A DNA stretch of 64,000 nt. Source: Rhizobium sp. Root1334 (GTDB taxonomy: Bacteria; Pseudomonadota; Alphaproteobacteria; Rhizobiales; Rhizobiaceae). The DNA lies in assembly GCF_001426665.1 (NCBI RefSeq), contig NZ_LMEY01000001.1:1081179-1145178 (forward strand), given 5' to 3'. Of the stretch, positions 25,785 through 37,087 are shown one piece after another. Under the pieces are notes generated by a model, which was given only the letters and a program-made list of their open reading frames with translations, ran no database searches and was not told the DNA's origin. Made by a program: the position numbers and the translations under genes. Position 1 is the stretch's first letter. Every line of letters begins with the position of its first letter.

Positions 25785-26267
25785 ATGCGTAATCTTTTAT
25801 CGCTCGCACTCGCGTGCCTGCTTGCCGTTTCCGGTTTTTCCCTCGCCGAAGCCAAGGACGACAAACAGCGGAAAGTGAAGCTTCCCGTGCACAGCAGAAC
25901 GACAGCCTACGCCGTGCAGACCGTATCGGTCAGAACCGGCTGCTTTTCACCGCGTCTGGAGGGCATTCTGGCGCATATCGCTGCGAAAACCGGCCGACGG
26001 CCACTGGTCACCTCCGGCCACCGGCCGAGCTCCCACCGTTCCGGCTCGATGCACCGGTTCTGCCAGGCCGCTGATATCCGCGTGCCCGGCGTTTCGGAAA
26101 GTGCGATCCTTGCCGCCGCGAGATCGGCGCCGGGCATCGGCGGTATCGGCCGTTACTGCAATGGTATCGTTCATGTCGATACGGGCGCCAAACGCCAATG
26201 GGCCTATTGCGGCAAGTCGAAACGTCATTTCCTCAGCGCCAAGCGCCGCTCGGGAAAGCGCGCCTGA
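25785..26267 (+). CDS. Secreted M15-type peptidase-like protein
   Basis: 160 residues with a clear signal peptide (MRNLLSLALACLLAVSGFSLAEA, cleavage near residue 23). The mature part resembles the peptidase M15_3 (DUF882/YcbK-like) fold: SMHRFCQAADI stands in for the family SxHxxGxAxDI zinc motif and VHVDTGAKRQW for the second histidine. Zinc ligands H, D and H are present but the usual glycine is a cysteine, and further cysteines (CFSP, RYCNG, YCGK) could form disulphides in the periplasm. The C-terminal tail is very basic. It may trim or bind peptidoglycan. It lies 13 bases from the convergent murJ stop. Confidence 0.72.
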   Translation: MRNLLSLALACLLAVSGFSLAEAKDDKQRKVKLPVHSRTTAYAVQTVSVRTGCFSPRLEGILAHIAAKTGRRPLVTSGHRPSSHRSGSMHRFCQAADIRVPGVSESAILAAARSAPGIGGIGRYCNGIVHVDTGAKRQWAYCGKSKRHFLSAKRRSGKRA

Positions 26268-26280
26268 AGCCTTTATAGCC

Positions 26281-27873
26281 TTAACTATCCTCTGGCGGCG
26301 TTGCGCTGGCAGCGCCCTTGCGCTTGATATTGCGCCGGATCATCGAGAGATCAGCCCCGCCAATCAGGAAGGCGGCTGCGAAGTAGACGACCATCGACAC
26401 CCCGATCAGAATTCCAAGCGCCCCCAGCTTCGTCCAGAACGGCGATCCTGACGCCAGCGAGGCGGCGAAGACGCTGCGCAGGTAATAGAGAACGCCGCCC
26501 ATGATCGACGCGGCGACAACCAACAGCGCCGTGCGGCGTACGAGCGCCCATTCCCAAGCCAGATGACCGCGGCGCAGCAGCGTGACAAAGAGCAGCACTG
26601 TGCTGATCCAGCCTGCCGTTGCTTCGGCGACCGCGATGCCCGGAGCGCCGAGGCGTGGAAACAGCGTGATTGCCAGAGCACAATTGACCACGACAGCAAT
26701 AGCCGAAAAGCGCATCGGCATCTTGGTATCTTCGCGCGCGTAAAAACCCGGCTGCAGCGCCTTGATCAGCACGAAAGCCGGCAGGCCGATGCCGTAGATG
26801 GCAAGGATCGAACCGACAACGGCGGTATTTCCGGCGTGGAATGCACCCCGTTCAAACAGCACCCGGATGATTTCGTCGGAGAGGATCCACAGCGCAAAGG
26901 CAGCCGGAATGGTCAGGAACAGAACAAATTCGATGGACCGGTTCTGCAGGTTTCCGGCCTCGCGCAGATGACCGCCTTTGAGTGCGCGCGAGAGTTCCGG
27001 CAACAGTACGACGCCGACGGCGATACCGACCACGCCAAGCGGCAACTGATAGATCCGGTCGGCATATTGCAGGGCGGCGATGGCGCCGTCCTGCGCCGAT
27101 GCGATCGCCTGACCAATCAACTGATTGATCTGGGTAATGCCACCGGTGATCGCAGCAGGTACGGCCAGGATCAGCAGGCGTTTGACGTTAGGTGTGAAAC
27201 GAGGGAATTTGAGCTTGATGCTCATGCCGGCATGCAGCACGCCGAAATAGACGACAGCAAGCTGCAGGACACCCGCAACAAGCACACCCCAGGACAGATA
27301 CCAGGCGGTCGTCAGCGGATCGGCGCCGGTATAAAGCGCATAGAATAGCGCGCCGATCATCACCACGTTCAGAAAGATCGGGGCGACGGCGGCGGCAAAG
27401 AAATGATGCAGCGAATTGAGCATGCCGCTCATCATCGCCGTCAGCGACATGCACATGAGGTAGGGGAACATCACCATCGCCATGCGCACGGTCAGCGCTG
27501 ACTTCTCGGCATCGTCGGCGAAGCCCGGCGCGATGACGAAACGCACCAGGAGCGGCATCGACAGTTCCATCGCGATGGTGATCAGCAGCAGGACGGTGAA
27601 GAGCACACCGAACACTTCTTCGGAGAAACGTTTGGCACCATCCGTGCCATTGGCTTCGATCTCCTTGGAGAACAAAGGCACAAAAGCCGCATTGAAAGCG
27701 CCCTCGGCGAAGAGCCGGCGAAACAGGTTGGGGAACCGGAACGCCGCATAAAACACGTCGGCCATCGGGCCAGTACCGAGTGCCGCGGCCATCAGCATTT
27801 CACGGGCGAAACCGAAGATGCGGCTGCCGAGCGTGGCGCCACCGACGGTCATGAATTTCTTGACGAGGCTCAT
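26281..27873 (-). CDS. murJ: Lipid II flippase MurJ
   Basis: Inner-membrane flippase that moves lipid II outward for peptidoglycan synthesis. Starting at [18 protein letters not shown] gives 530 residues with about 14 TM segments. Family motifs such as [21 protein letters not shown] and [18 protein letters not shown] are present. The start overlaps the glnD stop by 4 bases (ATGA), so it is coupled to glnD. The 99-residue in-frame upstream extension lies inside glnD and is rejected. The glnD-murJ-trpS order is typical for Rhizobiaceae. Confidence 0.95.
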   Translation of the reverse strand: MSLVKKFMTVGGATLGSRIFGFAREMLMAAALGTGPMADVFYAAFRFPNLFRRLFAEGAFNAAFVPLFSKEIEANGTDGAKRFSEEVFGVLFTVLLLITIAMELSMPLLVRFVIAPGFADDAEKSALTVRMAMVMFPYLMCMSLTAMMSGMLNSLHHFFAAAVAPIFLNVVMIGALFYALYTGADPLTTAWYLSWGVLVAGVLQLAVVYFGVLHAGMSIKLKFPRFTPNVKRLLILAVPAAITGGITQINQLIGQAIASAQDGAIAALQYADRIYQLPLGVVGIAVGVVLLPELSRALKGGHLREAGNLQNRSIEFVLFLTIPAAFALWILSDEIIRVLFERGAFHAGNTAVVGSILAIYGIGLPAFVLIKALQPGFYAREDTKMPMRFSAIAVVVNCALAITLFPRLGAPGIAVAEATAGWISTVLLFVTLLRRGHLAWEWALVRRTALLVVAASIMGGVLYYLRSVFAASLASGSPFWTKLGALGILIGVSMVVYFAAAFLIGGADLSMIRRNIKRKGAASATPPEDS

Positions 27874-30716
27874 GATTCTGCCTTGGATTTTTTTGCACCC
27901 GTGACGGAGCGCGTGTGTTGCGGCGCGATCATGCCCGACGGCATGCGGTCGCGCATCTCGTCCGCCTCGTCCGACATCACAGCCTTCAGCCGCGCAACAA
28001 TATTGCTCTGCCGGGCTTCCGTGGTGATCTTCTGGCCGACAAGGTCGGTGACATAGAACGTATCGATGACCTTCTCGCCGAAAGTGGTGATATGCGCCGA
28101 GGCGATGTCGAGCGACAAGTCGGAGAGCACCGCAGTGATTTCCGAAAGCAGGCCGGTGCGGTCGAGGCATTCGACCTCGATGACGGTGAACTTGTTCGAC
28201 AGGCTGTTGCTGATGGTGACGGCGGGCGGCACCGTGAAGGCCTTGTTGCGCTTGCGGTGTTTCGTCCGGCTGGCGATCACTTCCGGCAGGCGTTTCTTGC
28301 CGGACAGCACATCCTCGATCATCTTGCCAATATTCGCAGCACGGCGCATCTCGTCGTCATCGACCGAAAACTCGCGGGTGATCAGGATCGTATCCAGCGC
28401 CCGGCCGTCCGACGTCGTGAAAATCTGCGCATCGACGATATTGGCACCTGCTGCCGCACAGGCCCCTGCAATCACCGCCAGTAGCCGCGGATGGTCGGGT
28501 GACAAGATGGTGATTTCAGTGATGGCGTGGAACTGGTGGGTGCGCACCATCGTCGCCAGCGCCCGTCCGGTCTTGTCGGCCTCCCGGATGAAACGGGCAT
28601 GGCGCAGCTGGTCTTCGAGCGGCACCGACAAGAGATACGGCTGGTAATGCAGCTTGGTATAGGTCTTGCGGTCCTTCTGGCTCCAGTCGGACAGGGCATC
28701 GAACAGCACGTCGGCTGCATGTGCCGCACGCTCCTTGCGCGGCAGATCGGAGAAGCCGCCGGACAGAAGCAGTTCGGTCTCATAGTACAGCGTCCGCAGC
28801 AGCTGGCCCTTCCAGCCGTTCCAGACGCCGGGACCGACGGCGCGGATGTCGGCGATGGTCAGGATCAAAAGCATTTTCAGGCGGTCGAGCGATTGGACCT
28901 TTTCGGCAAAGTCGATGATCGTCTTGCGGTCGTTGAGGTCGCGCGTCTGCGCCACCATCGACATGGTGAGATGCTCCTCGATCAGCCACGCCACCGTTTC
29001 GGTCTGCTTGGGCGTCATGCCGAAGCGCGGGCAAAGTTTTCGGGCAACCTTGGCTCCGGCGGTCGAATGGTCTTCCGGACGGCCCTTGGCGACATCGTGC
29101 AGAAGAACGGCAACGAACAGTGCAGTGCGATCTTCGATCGAGGGCATGAGCTTGAAAGCGAGCGGATGCAGTTCCTCGTCGCGGCCCTGATCGATCCTCG
29201 ACAGCACATCGACGGCGCGCAGCAGATGCTCATCGACGGTATAGTGGTGATACATGTTGAACTGCATCAGCGAGACGATCTTGCCGAACTCCGGAATGAA
29301 CCGGCCGAGCACGCCAGCCTCGTTCATCCGGCGCAAGATCAACTCGGGATCGCGGCGCGAGGTCAGCATCGACATGAACAGCCGGTTGGCTTCCTCATTG
29401 TCGCGTACGGCCGGTGTGATCAGGCCAAGCGACCGGGTGACCTGCTTCAGGGCGGCAGGATGGAACTCCAGTCCATTGATATCGGCCACATGAAAGATGC
29501 GGATCAGATTTATCGGGTCACGCTTGAAAATATCCGGACTTGCAAGCGCAATACGGCCGCCGTCATCGACGAATTCCAGCGTACCGGCGATCTTACGGAC
29601 GCGGTGAGTGAAGCGGCTGAGCGCAGCGGTAAACCCCGGAAGCTGCTTGGCCTGCTGGTCTTCCAGCGCAGCACAGAAGATGCGGGTGAGATCACCGACA
29701 CTCTTGGCGACGAGGAAATAGTGCTTCATGAAGCGCTCGACAGCGGTCAAGCCAGGATGATCGTGATAACCGAGGCTTTCGGCAATCTCGCGCTGGATAT
29801 CGAAGGATAGCCGCTCTTCCGCCTTGCCGGTCAGGAAGTGCATGTGGCAACGCACCGCCCAGAGAAAATCGTCGGCTTTCTGGAACAGGGCATATTCCTG
29901 GCGCGACAGGACGCCGAGCTTGATCAGGTCGGCCGAATCCTTCACCCGGTAGAAATATTTAGCGATCCAGAACAGCGTATGGATGTCGCGCAGGCCGCCC
30001 TTGCCTTCCTTGACGTTCGGCTCGACCAGATAGCGCGTATCACCGGCCTTGCGGTGGCGCTCGTCGCGCTCGGCAAGTTTGGCGGCGATGAAATCGGGGC
30101 CGGTATTCTTGACAATTTCGCCGTCGAAGCGGGTTTCCAGTTCCTCCGTCAACTCCTTCGAACCGCAGATATAGCGAGTTTCGAGGATAGCCGTGCGGAT
30201 GGTCATATCGCCGCGCGACAGCCGGATGCACTCGTCGATGGTGCGCGTCGCATGGCCGACCTTGAAGCCCAAATCCCATAGGATATAGAGCATGAACTCG
30301 ATGGCAGGCTCGGCCCAGACCGCCTTCTTGACCGGCAACAAGAAGAGAAGATCGATATCGGATCCCGGCGCCAGCGTACCGCGGCCGTAACCGCCGACGG
30401 CAGTGACGGCGATGCGAGTCCAAGGCTGGGCATTGGCGGCGTCGAAGACCTCATTCAGGACGAAGTCGTGCAGGAGGGTGATGAGCTGGTCCTGCAGCCA
30501 GGAAATCCGCTCGGCGCATTTCAGCCCGCTGCCGTCTTGAAGCAGCAGTTCACGCGCCTTTTCACGGCCGGCCAGATTGGCCTGCTTGAACGCGGCCAGC
30601 AGCGCCTGGCGCATCATGTCGCGGTGTTCCGCATGCGCCGAAGCGATGAAACTGCACTTGGCCCTGAGTGCCGTAACATTCAGGATATCGGGAAATGACG
30701 TCTCATGTATGGTCAT
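27870..30716 (-). CDS. glnD: Bifunctional PII uridylyltransferase/uridylyl-removing enzyme
   Basis: Senses glutamine and adds or removes UMP on PII proteins (GlnB/GlnK), setting nitrogen status. The 948-residue protein has in order the nucleotidyltransferase domain with [18 protein letters not shown] near residue 110, a helical GlnE-like linker, the HD phosphohydrolase domain ([17 protein letters not shown]) and two C-terminal ACT domains ([19 protein letters not shown] and [19 protein letters not shown]). The ATG at 30716 is used; the codon before it is a TTG. It lies 96 bases behind mutS and is coupled to murJ. Function fits with rpoN and ptsN further along the window. Confidence 0.96.
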   Translation of the reverse strand: MTIHETSFPDILNVTALRAKCSFIASAHAEHRDMMRQALLAAFKQANLAGREKARELLLQDGSGLKCAERISWLQDQLITLLHDFVLNEVFDAANAQPWTRIAVTAVGGYGRGTLAPGSDIDLLFLLPVKKAVWAEPAIEFMLYILWDLGFKVGHATRTIDECIRLSRGDMTIRTAILETRYICGSKELTEELETRFDGEIVKNTGPDFIAAKLAERDERHRKAGDTRYLVEPNVKEGKGGLRDIHTLFWIAKYFYRVKDSADLIKLGVLSRQEYALFQKADDFLWAVRCHMHFLTGKAEERLSFDIQREIAESLGYHDHPGLTAVERFMKHYFLVAKSVGDLTRIFCAALEDQQAKQLPGFTAALSRFTHRVRKIAGTLEFVDDGGRIALASPDIFKRDPINLIRIFHVADINGLEFHPAALKQVTRSLGLITPAVRDNEEANRLFMSMLTSRRDPELILRRMNEAGVLGRFIPEFGKIVSLMQFNMYHHYTVDEHLLRAVDVLSRIDQGRDEELHPLAFKLMPSIEDRTALFVAVLLHDVAKGRPEDHSTAGAKVARKLCPRFGMTPKQTETVAWLIEEHLTMSMVAQTRDLNDRKTIIDFAEKVQSLDRLKMLLILTIADIRAVGPGVWNGWKGQLLRTLYYETELLLSGGFSDLPRKERAAHAADVLFDALSDWSQKDRKTYTKLHYQPYLLSVPLEDQLRHARFIREADKTGRALATMVRTHQFHAITEITILSPDHPRLLAVIAGACAAAGANIVDAQIFTTSDGRALDTILITREFSVDDDEMRRAANIGKMIEDVLSGKKRLPEVIASRTKHRKRNKAFTVPPAVTISNSLSNKFTVIEVECLDRTGLLSEITAVLSDLSLDIASAHITTFGEKVIDTFYVTDLVGQKITTEARQSNIVARLKAVMSDEADEMRDRMPSGMIAPQHTRSVTGAKKSKAES

Positions 30717-30812
30717 CAAAGGCCGACCGTCTTCCTGTCCGGCAGGCTCTGCGAGCCATGCTTGTGCATGCGCTATAGCCTTTTTGCCCGAGAATGGACA
30801 AGACTCTTACGA

Positions 30813-33557
30813 TCAAGAATTACCAAGCTGCTTCTTCAGCGCGTAAAGCGCATCCATCGCCTCGCGTGGCGTCATGTCATCGGGATTGAGGCTTTTCAAA
30901 GCCTCCTCCACCTTCGACGGACCCGCCTTGACCTGTTCCTCGCGGCGGATTGCCACCTGGAACAGCGGCAGGTCATCGATCAACTGGCTGGCCGGGTTCT
31001 TGCGGTCGGCGTCCTCGAGCTTTGCCAGAACATCCTTGGCCCGGGAAACAACGGACGCCGGCAAGCCGGCAAGGCGGGCGACCTGGATGCCGTAGGACCG
31101 GTCGGCAGCACCAGGCCCGACCTCATGCAAGAAGATGACGTCGCCATGCCATTCCTTCACCCGCATGGTGGCATTTGACAGACGATCGAGCTTTTCCGAC
31201 AGAACCGTCAGCTCGTGGAAATGTGTAGCGAACAAGCCGCGGCAGCGGTTGCCCTCGTGCAAATGTTCGACGGAGGCCCAGGCGATCGACAGGCCGTCGA
31301 ACGTCGCGGTGCCACGGCCGATCTCATCGAGGATGACCAGCGAGCGGTCCGTCGCCTGATTGAGAATCGCGGCCGTCTCGACCATCTCGACCATGAAGGT
31401 GGAGCGGCCACGGGCGAGATCGTCCGACGCGCCGACGCGCGAGAACAGCCGGTCGACGATACCGATATGGGCGGATGCTGCAGGCACGAAGGCCCCCATC
31501 TGCGCCATGATGGCGATCAACGCGTTCTGACGCAGGAACGTCGATTTACCGCCCATGTTGGGACCGGTCAAAAGCCAGATCGCCCCATCGCCCTCGCCGT
31601 CATGCGGCGACAGATCACAGGTATTGGCAACAAATGCGGCGCCGGACTGGCGGCGCAACGCCTGTTCCACCACTGGATGACGGCCACCGTCGATGGCAAA
31701 CATTTTCGATGTATCGACCAGCGGGCGGCAATAGGCCTGCTCCTCGGCCAGCGTCGCCAGCCCGGCAGACACATCGACCACAGCAAGCGCAAGGGCGGCG
31801 GCTTTGATGGCTTCAGCCTCCGCCACCACCATGGCCGACAGCCGATCGAAAGCCTCAAGCTCGATGGTCAGCGCCCGGTCGGCGGCATTGGCGATCTTGG
31901 TCTCGAGATCGGAGAGTTCGGTCGTGGTGAAGCGCATGGCATTGGCCATGGTCTGGCGATGGATGTAACGCGCCTTGGCCTCGGGTGTGTCGGTCATCGG
32001 CCCGGCATTGCCCTGGGTCACTTCGATGAAATAGCCGAGCACATTGTTATACTTGATCTTCAACGACTTGATGCCGGTTTCCTCGGCATAGTCGAGCTGC
32101 AGCCCCGCGATCACCCGGCGGGACTGGTCACGCAGTGCCCGCATTTCGTCGAGTTCGGCACTGGCGCCATCGCGCAAAAAGCCGCCGTCACGCTTCAACA
32201 GCGGCAATTCATCACCGAGAATGGCTGCCAACTGCTGGACCATATCCTGCGGCAGCGTCTTGATGGCCAGAAGCGCGCCGCCCAGCTCTTCCGAGAGATC
32301 CCCGCGACTAAGCAGGCCAGCAACCTCGACCGCAGACTGGCAACCGGCAAGGATGCTGCCGAGATCACGTGGGCCGCCACGGCCCAGAGACAGGCGCGAC
32401 AGCGCACGCGGCATGTCAGGCACGTGTTTCAGGGCGGAGCGCAGATCGCTGCAGAACGACGGCTGGTCGGCAAGCGCACTAATGGAATCAAGCCGGGCAT
32501 TGATGCGCTCCGGATCCGTCAGCGGGGACATCAGCCGTTCGGCCAGCAGCCGGGCGCCGCCGCCGGTGACGGTACGGTCCAGCGCCTTCAAGAGCGTGCC
32601 GTTGCGATCGCCGGACTGGGTTTTCACCAGTTCGAGATTGGTGCGGGTTGCCGGATCGATGAACAGCGTCGAGGCGGCACTTTCGCGCTCCGGCGCGCCC
32701 AGCGGTGGACGCTCCGCGAGCTGGGTTTTTTCCACATAGGAAATTGCGGCAGACGCAGCCGCGAGTTCGGCGCGCGAAAAGCTGCCGAAACCATCAAGCG
32801 TCTTGACGCCATAATAGCGGGCGACGCGGTTTTCCGCCGTGGCGCTGTCGAACAGCACGGCCGGCTGCGGCACCGCGACTCGGCCGAGAATGTCGATGAC
32901 CGGGCGCATCTCCGGATCATGGAAGACCGTATCGGCGAGGATCAGCTCACGCGGCTCGATACGCAGGATATCGGCGAGCAGCCGCGTTTCCGTGGTTTCC
33001 GCCAGCCGGAAGACGCCGGTGGAAATATCGATCCAGGCCAGCGCGATGGCAGGCTCATTGCCGCCGCGAATGCGGGCAAGCGCCATCAGGTAGTTCGATT
33101 CCGATGGCGAAAGCAGCTTGTCTTCGGTGATCGTGCCGGGGGTAACGAGACGCACGACATCGCGCTTCACCACCGATTTTCCGCCGCGCTTCTTGGCCTC
33201 AGCCGGATCCTCGACCTGCTCGCAGACAGCGACACGGAAGCCGAGACCAATCAACTTTTGCAGATAATCGTCTGCCGCGTGAACCGGCACGCCACACATC
33301 GGGATGTCCTGGCCGAGATGCTGGCCGCGCCGCGTCAGCGTGATCCCAAGCGCCCGCGACGCCTCAACCGCGTCCTGAAAGAACAGTTCGTAAAAATCGC
33401 CCATCCGGTAAAACAGGATCGAATCCGGGTTGTTCGCCTTGATCTCGATGAACTGTTCCATCATCGGCGTGGCCGTGGCGCGGCTCTCTTCCGTCGCCAG
33501 CTGGGCGGCGGTCAGAACCTCGGGAGGACGGATAATTGGCTCTGCTACAAAAGTCAT
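30813..33557 (-). CDS. mutS: DNA mismatch repair protein MutS
   Basis: Recognises base mismatches and starts methyl-directed repair. Starting at [15 protein letters not shown] gives 914 residues, slightly longer than the enteric form at the N-terminus. The mismatch-binding motif is [15 protein letters not shown], the core and clamp follow, and the ATPase has Walker [10 protein letters not shown], the MVEM loop, Walker [10 protein letters not shown] and the ATHFHELT switch. The N-terminal extension of 57 in-frame codons into the malic-enzyme promoter region is rejected. It diverges from maeB with a 102-base gap. Confidence 0.96.
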   Translation of the reverse strand: MTFVAEPIIRPPEVLTAAQLATEESRATATPMMEQFIEIKANNPDSILFYRMGDFYELFFQDAVEASRALGITLTRRGQHLGQDIPMCGVPVHAADDYLQKLIGLGFRVAVCEQVEDPAEAKKRGGKSVVKRDVVRLVTPGTITEDKLLSPSESNYLMALARIRGGNEPAIALAWIDISTGVFRLAETTETRLLADILRIEPRELILADTVFHDPEMRPVIDILGRVAVPQPAVLFDSATAENRVARYYGVKTLDGFGSFSRAELAAASAAISYVEKTQLAERPPLGAPERESAASTLFIDPATRTNLELVKTQSGDRNGTLLKALDRTVTGGGARLLAERLMSPLTDPERINARLDSISALADQPSFCSDLRSALKHVPDMPRALSRLSLGRGGPRDLGSILAGCQSAVEVAGLLSRGDLSEELGGALLAIKTLPQDMVQQLAAILGDELPLLKRDGGFLRDGASAELDEMRALRDQSRRVIAGLQLDYAEETGIKSLKIKYNNVLGYFIEVTQGNAGPMTDTPEAKARYIHRQTMANAMRFTTTELSDLETKIANAADRALTIELEAFDRLSAMVVAEAEAIKAAALALAVVDVSAGLATLAEEQAYCRPLVDTSKMFAIDGGRHPVVEQALRRQSGAAFVANTCDLSPHDGEGDGAIWLLTGPNMGGKSTFLRQNALIAIMAQMGAFVPAASAHIGIVDRLFSRVGASDDLARGRSTFMVEMVETAAILNQATDRSLVILDEIGRGTATFDGLSIAWASVEHLHEGNRCRGLFATHFHELTVLSEKLDRLSNATMRVKEWHGDVIFLHEVGPGAADRSYGIQVARLAGLPASVVSRAKDVLAKLEDADRKNPASQLIDDLPLFQVAIRREEQVKAGPSKVEEALKSLNPDDMTPREAMDALYALKKQLGNS

Positions 33558-33659
33558 GCTGGTTCCAAAAAAGTGGTGCCACACTATCCATGCGCGTTTA
33601 TAGAAGACAACACCAAAGCGGCTAAGGAGAGCCGTCGCCCACAAAAGGTTGGAGGACCC

Positions 33660-35945
33660 ATGGCCGAAAATGACAAGACCAGTCGCAGCGCGACCAGCGT
33701 GACCGATCAGGAAGCCCTCGACTTCCATTCGCAGGGGCGACCCGGAAAGCTGGAGATATCGCCGACCAAGGCGATGGCGACGCAGCGCGACCTGTCACTT
33801 GCCTATTCGCCAGGTGTGGCCGTGCCGGTCAAGGCCATCGCCGCCGACCCGTCCAAGGCCTATGACTACACGACCCGCGGCAACATGGTCGCCGTCATTT
33901 CCAACGGAACCGCCATTCTTGGCCTCGGCAATCTTGGCGCACTCGCCTCCAAGCCGGTGATGGAGGGCAAGTCCGTGCTCTTCAAGCGGTTCGCCGATGT
34001 CGATTCGATCGATCTTGAAGTCGACACCGAGAATGTCGACGAATTCATCAATTGCGTACGGTTCCTCGGCCCGTCCTTTGGCGGCATCAATCTTGAGGAC
34101 ATCAAGGCACCGGAATGTTTCATCATCGAGCAGAAACTGCGCGAGATCATGGACATCCCTGTCTTCCACGATGACCAGCACGGCACCGCGATCATCGCCG
34201 CCGCCGGCCTGATCAACGCGCTGACGCTGACCGGCCGTGATTTCAAGACGACCAAGCTCGTCTGTAACGGTGCAGGTGCAGCCGCAATCGCCTGTATCGA
34301 GCTGATCAAGTCGATGGGCTTCAACCCGGCCAACATCATACTCTGTGACACCAAGGGCGTGATCTACCAGGGCCGCACGGAAGGCATGAATCAGTGGAAA
34401 TCGGCGCATGCGGTCAAGACCGATCGCCGCACGCTGGAAGAAGCCATGAATGGCGCGGATGTCGTCTTCGGTCTTTCCCAGAAGGGAGCTTTCTCCGAAG
34501 ACATGATCCGTTCGATGGCGGACCGGCCGATCATCTTTGCGATGGCCAACCCCGATCCGGAAATTACACCGGAGGAAGTGTCCCGCATCCGTGACGACGC
34601 GATCATGGCAACGGGACGATCAGACTACCCGAACCAGGTCAACAACGTCCTCGGCTTCCCCTACATCTTCCGCGGCGCGCTCGACGTACATGCCTCGACT
34701 ATCAACGAAGAGATGAAGATCGCTGCAGCGCAGGCTCTGGCAAGCCTTGCCAAGGAAGATGTGCCGGACGACGTGGCTGCCGCCTATCAGGGCAACCGTC
34801 CGCGTTTCGGCCCGCAATATATCATCCCTGTCCCGTTCGACCCGCGGCTGATCTCGGCGATCCCGATGGCCGTTGCCAAGGCGGCGATGGACAGCGGCGT
34901 TGCCCGCAAACAAATCCCGGATCTGGCCGCCTATGGCCGGCAGCTGTCAGCCCGCCGCGACCCGATCGCCTCGACACTGCAGCGCATCTATGAGCGTGTT
35001 CGCCGCCAGCCGAAGCGCATTGTCTTTGCCGAAGGCGAAGAGGTGCAGATGATGCGCTCGGCGGTTTCCTATGCCAACCAGGAACTCGGCACCGCCATGC
35101 TGCTCGGCCGCGAAGACCGGATGCGCCAGACGGCGGAGCGCGAAGGCATTGATCTCGACCGGCCGGGTATCCAGCTCGTCAACGCCCGCATTTCCAAACG
35201 TACCGGTGCCTATACCGACTATCTCTACGCCCGGCTGCAGCGGAAGGGCTACCTGTTCCGCGATGCACAGCGTCTGATCAACAACGACCGCAATCACTTC
35301 GCCGCCTGCATGGTGGCACTCGGCGACGCCGATGGCATGGTGACGGGCATCACCCGCAATTATTCCACGGCACTTGAGGACGTTCGCCGCTGTATCGATC
35401 AGAAACCCGGCCACCGGGTGATCGGCGTGTCGCTGGCTCTCTGCCGTGGCCGTACCGTGCTGGTTGCCGATACGGCGGTTCACGATATGCCGTCTGCCGA
35501 TGAACTGGCCGATATCGCCGAGGAGGCCGCCGGCCTCGCCCGCCGTCTCGGCTACGTGCCACGTGTGGCGCTTCTGGCCTATTCGACATTCGGCCACCCG
35601 TCGGGAGAGCGCTCGGAACGAGTCCGTGAAGCCGTCAAGCTGCTCGACAAGCGCCGTGTCGATTTCGAGTATGATGGCGAGATGGCGGCCGATGTGGCGC
35701 TGAATGCCAAGGTGATGGAGCAGTATCCGTTCTGCCGCCTGTCAGGTCCGGCCAACGTGCTGGTTATGCCGGCGTTCCACTCGGCTTCGATCTCGACCAA
35801 GATGCTTCAGGAACTGGGTGGATCGACGGTGATCGGCCCCCTGCTCGTCGGCCTCGACAAGTCGGTCCAGATCGTCTCGATGTCGGCCAAGGACAGCGAT
35901 ATCGTCAACATGGCGGCCCTGGCGGCGCACAACGCTAATAGCTGA
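33660..35945 (+). CDS. maeB: NADP-type malic enzyme with phosphotransacetylase-like domain
   Basis: Oxidative decarboxylation of malate to pyruvate. The 761-residue protein is of the two-domain MaeB/TME/DME type: the malic enzyme part (about 20-430) includes [11 protein letters not shown], the metal/malate segment [14 protein letters not shown] and the dinucleotide loop [12 protein letters not shown]. The C-terminal part (about 440-761) resembles phosphotransacetylase but is regulatory in characterised homologues. Position next to mutS and olsB matches the S. meliloti tme locus, suggesting NADP dependence, though DME and TME are hard to separate by eye. The ATG at 33660 follows GGAGG; the open frame upstream of it is antisense to mutS and is not part of the protein. 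Confidence 0.92.
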   Translation: MAENDKTSRSATSVTDQEALDFHSQGRPGKLEISPTKAMATQRDLSLAYSPGVAVPVKAIAADPSKAYDYTTRGNMVAVISNGTAILGLGNLGALASKPVMEGKSVLFKRFADVDSIDLEVDTENVDEFINCVRFLGPSFGGINLEDIKAPECFIIEQKLREIMDIPVFHDDQHGTAIIAAAGLINALTLTGRDFKTTKLVCNGAGAAAIACIELIKSMGFNPANIILCDTKGVIYQGRTEGMNQWKSAHAVKTDRRTLEEAMNGADVVFGLSQKGAFSEDMIRSMADRPIIFAMANPDPEITPEEVSRIRDDAIMATGRSDYPNQVNNVLGFPYIFRGALDVHASTINEEMKIAAAQALASLAKEDVPDDVAAAYQGNRPRFGPQYIIPVPFDPRLISAIPMAVAKAAMDSGVARKQIPDLAAYGRQLSARRDPIASTLQRIYERVRRQPKRIVFAEGEEVQMMRSAVSYANQELGTAMLLGREDRMRQTAEREGIDLDRPGIQLVNARISKRTGAYTDYLYARLQRKGYLFRDAQRLINNDRNHFAACMVALGDADGMVTGITRNYSTALEDVRRCIDQKPGHRVIGVSLALCRGRTVLVADTAVHDMPSADELADIAEEAAGLARRLGYVPRVALLAYSTFGHPSGERSERVREAVKLLDKRRVDFEYDGEMAADVALNAKVMEQYPFCRLSGPANVLVMPAFHSASISTKMLQELGGSTVIGPLLVGLDKSVQIVSMSAKDSDIVNMAALAAHNANS

Positions 35946-35962
35946 GCGCGCATCTGAAACAC

Positions 35963-36001
35963 AAAGAGCCCGCCCGGCAAACCCGAGGCGGGCTCTTTTT
36001 A
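35963..36001 (+). terminator. Rho-independent terminator after maeB
   Basis: AAAGAGCCCGCC (35963-35974) and GGCGGGCTCTTT (35987-35998) form a perfect 12-bp stem followed by further T residues, 17 bases after the maeB stop. It separates maeB from the convergent olsB gene. Confidence 0.9.
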
Positions 36002-36116
36002 TGCGACATGTCGATCTTGATCAAAACACAACTGAATACACGTTCCGCAATATTGGAAGCCCGATCAAAACGTTCACTTGCATGTAAACTGCATTCCAGA
36101 ACGCCAAGCGGCGCCT

Positions 36117-36995
36117 TCAGCTCGCGAAGCGGCCAGCATCGGCACCATAGTAATTCAGGTAGCGGCCGGAGATATTGGTGATCGGCAAAACGATCAGCAC
36201 ATCGGTGGTGCGGAACGCGTGATCGACCACGGCGCCATTCCCGACCATGGCGCCAAGGCGCATATAACCCTTGATCAACGGCGGCAAAGCGGCAAGCGCC
36301 TTGCGCATGTTGATGGCTTCAACCGGCATCAGGTCCATGGTGCGATAGAGTTCCGGGCGGGCAGACACGTCCCACTCGTCACGAACGACCACGTTATGAT
36401 GCAGGAAAGACAGCGCCAACGCGTGCTCTTCGGGAATGACACCCGGAAACGAGCCGCAGCCAAACATGGCGTCGACGCCATACTTCAACGCATAGGCCCA
36501 ATTGCCCTGCCATAAAAGCTCGACAGTGCGCTTGGTGCGGTATTCCGGCAGGACGCAGGAGCGGCCAAGCTCCATGAACTTCTTGTCCGGGTGCCGCTCG
36601 AGAAGCGAGCCGACCGAAAACTCCGAAGCCGAATAGAAGCCGCCTGTCCGGGTCGCGACGTCCTGGCGAAGCAGGCGATAGGTTCCGACGATCTGGTCTT
36701 CCGGGTCACCCTCGATCGACGTGTCGAGCACCAGAAGGTGATCGCAGACCAGGTCCCACGCATCGGCGTCACGTTTGCGGCGATCGGCGTCCAGCGGGAT
36801 TTGCGCCTTCATCTCCTCGACGAAAACCTTGTAGCGGACCGCCTGCGCGGCATCGATTTCAGACGCGTTGCGGGCAAGCCGCGTCTCGAGATTGCCGATA
36901 CGTCCGAGTATGTCATGCGCCGGGGCATTGACGCCCCGGACACGGGTCTGCGGCTGTTCAGCCACCACAACCAGATCCAGAGTTTCGATTGTCAT
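36117..36995 (-). CDS. olsB: L-ornithine N-alpha-acyltransferase (ornithine lipid synthesis)
   Basis: Makes lyso-ornithine lipid from ornithine and 3-hydroxyacyl-ACP, the first step of the phosphorus-free ornithine lipids. The 292-residue protein has the OlsB/hemolysin-like GNAT fold: QAVRYKVFVEEM, the cofactor-binding strand IVGTYRLL, and ELGRSCVLPEYRTKRTVELLW. Length and position beside the malic enzyme gene match the S. meliloti locus. olsA is not adjacent, as usual in rhizobia. A candidate Pho box 49 bases upstream of the ATG fits induction of ornithine lipids when phosphate is scarce. Confidence 0.92.
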   Translation of the reverse strand: MTIETLDLVVVAEQPQTRVRGVNAPAHDILGRIGNLETRLARNASEIDAAQAVRYKVFVEEMKAQIPLDADRRKRDADAWDLVCDHLLVLDTSIEGDPEDQIVGTYRLLRQDVATRTGGFYSASEFSVGSLLERHPDKKFMELGRSCVLPEYRTKRTVELLWQGNWAYALKYGVDAMFGCGSFPGVIPEEHALALSFLHHNVVVRDEWDVSARPELYRTMDLMPVEAINMRKALAALPPLIKGYMRLGAMVGNGAVVDHAFRTTDVLIVLPITNISGRYLNYYGADAGRFAS

Positions 36996-37044
36996 CGTAC
37001 GTCATCCTAGTCGCTTTATCCTGCCCGGCTTAAACCATGTTTCT

Positions 37045-37062
37045 GCGACAGGATAGTGACAT
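37045..37062 (-). promoter_or_regulatory. Candidate Pho box upstream of olsB
   Basis: On the minus strand the 18-base site reads ATGTCAC, TATC, CTGTCGC. This is two seven-base direct repeats close to CTGTCAY around an A+T-rich four-base spacer, the layout of a PhoB site, with 12 of 14 repeat positions matching. Ten bases further comes TTTAAG as a possible -10. PhoB would stand in for a -35 box. Confidence 0.55.
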
Positions 37063-37087
37063 CGAAGGCCCAAGAAAACCGTCAAAG

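Noticed and set aside
29000-29810. Long plus-strand open frame within glnD
   Set aside because: Antisense to the HD and linker region of glnD; composition bias only.
31215-33659. A very long plus-strand open frame running through the mutS region in phase with maeB (together about 4.7 kb)
   Set aside because: The part before 33660 is antisense to mutS and encodes no recognisable protein. Antisense frames stay open easily in G+C-rich coding DNA. The malic enzyme has a clear ATG with GGAGG at 33660.
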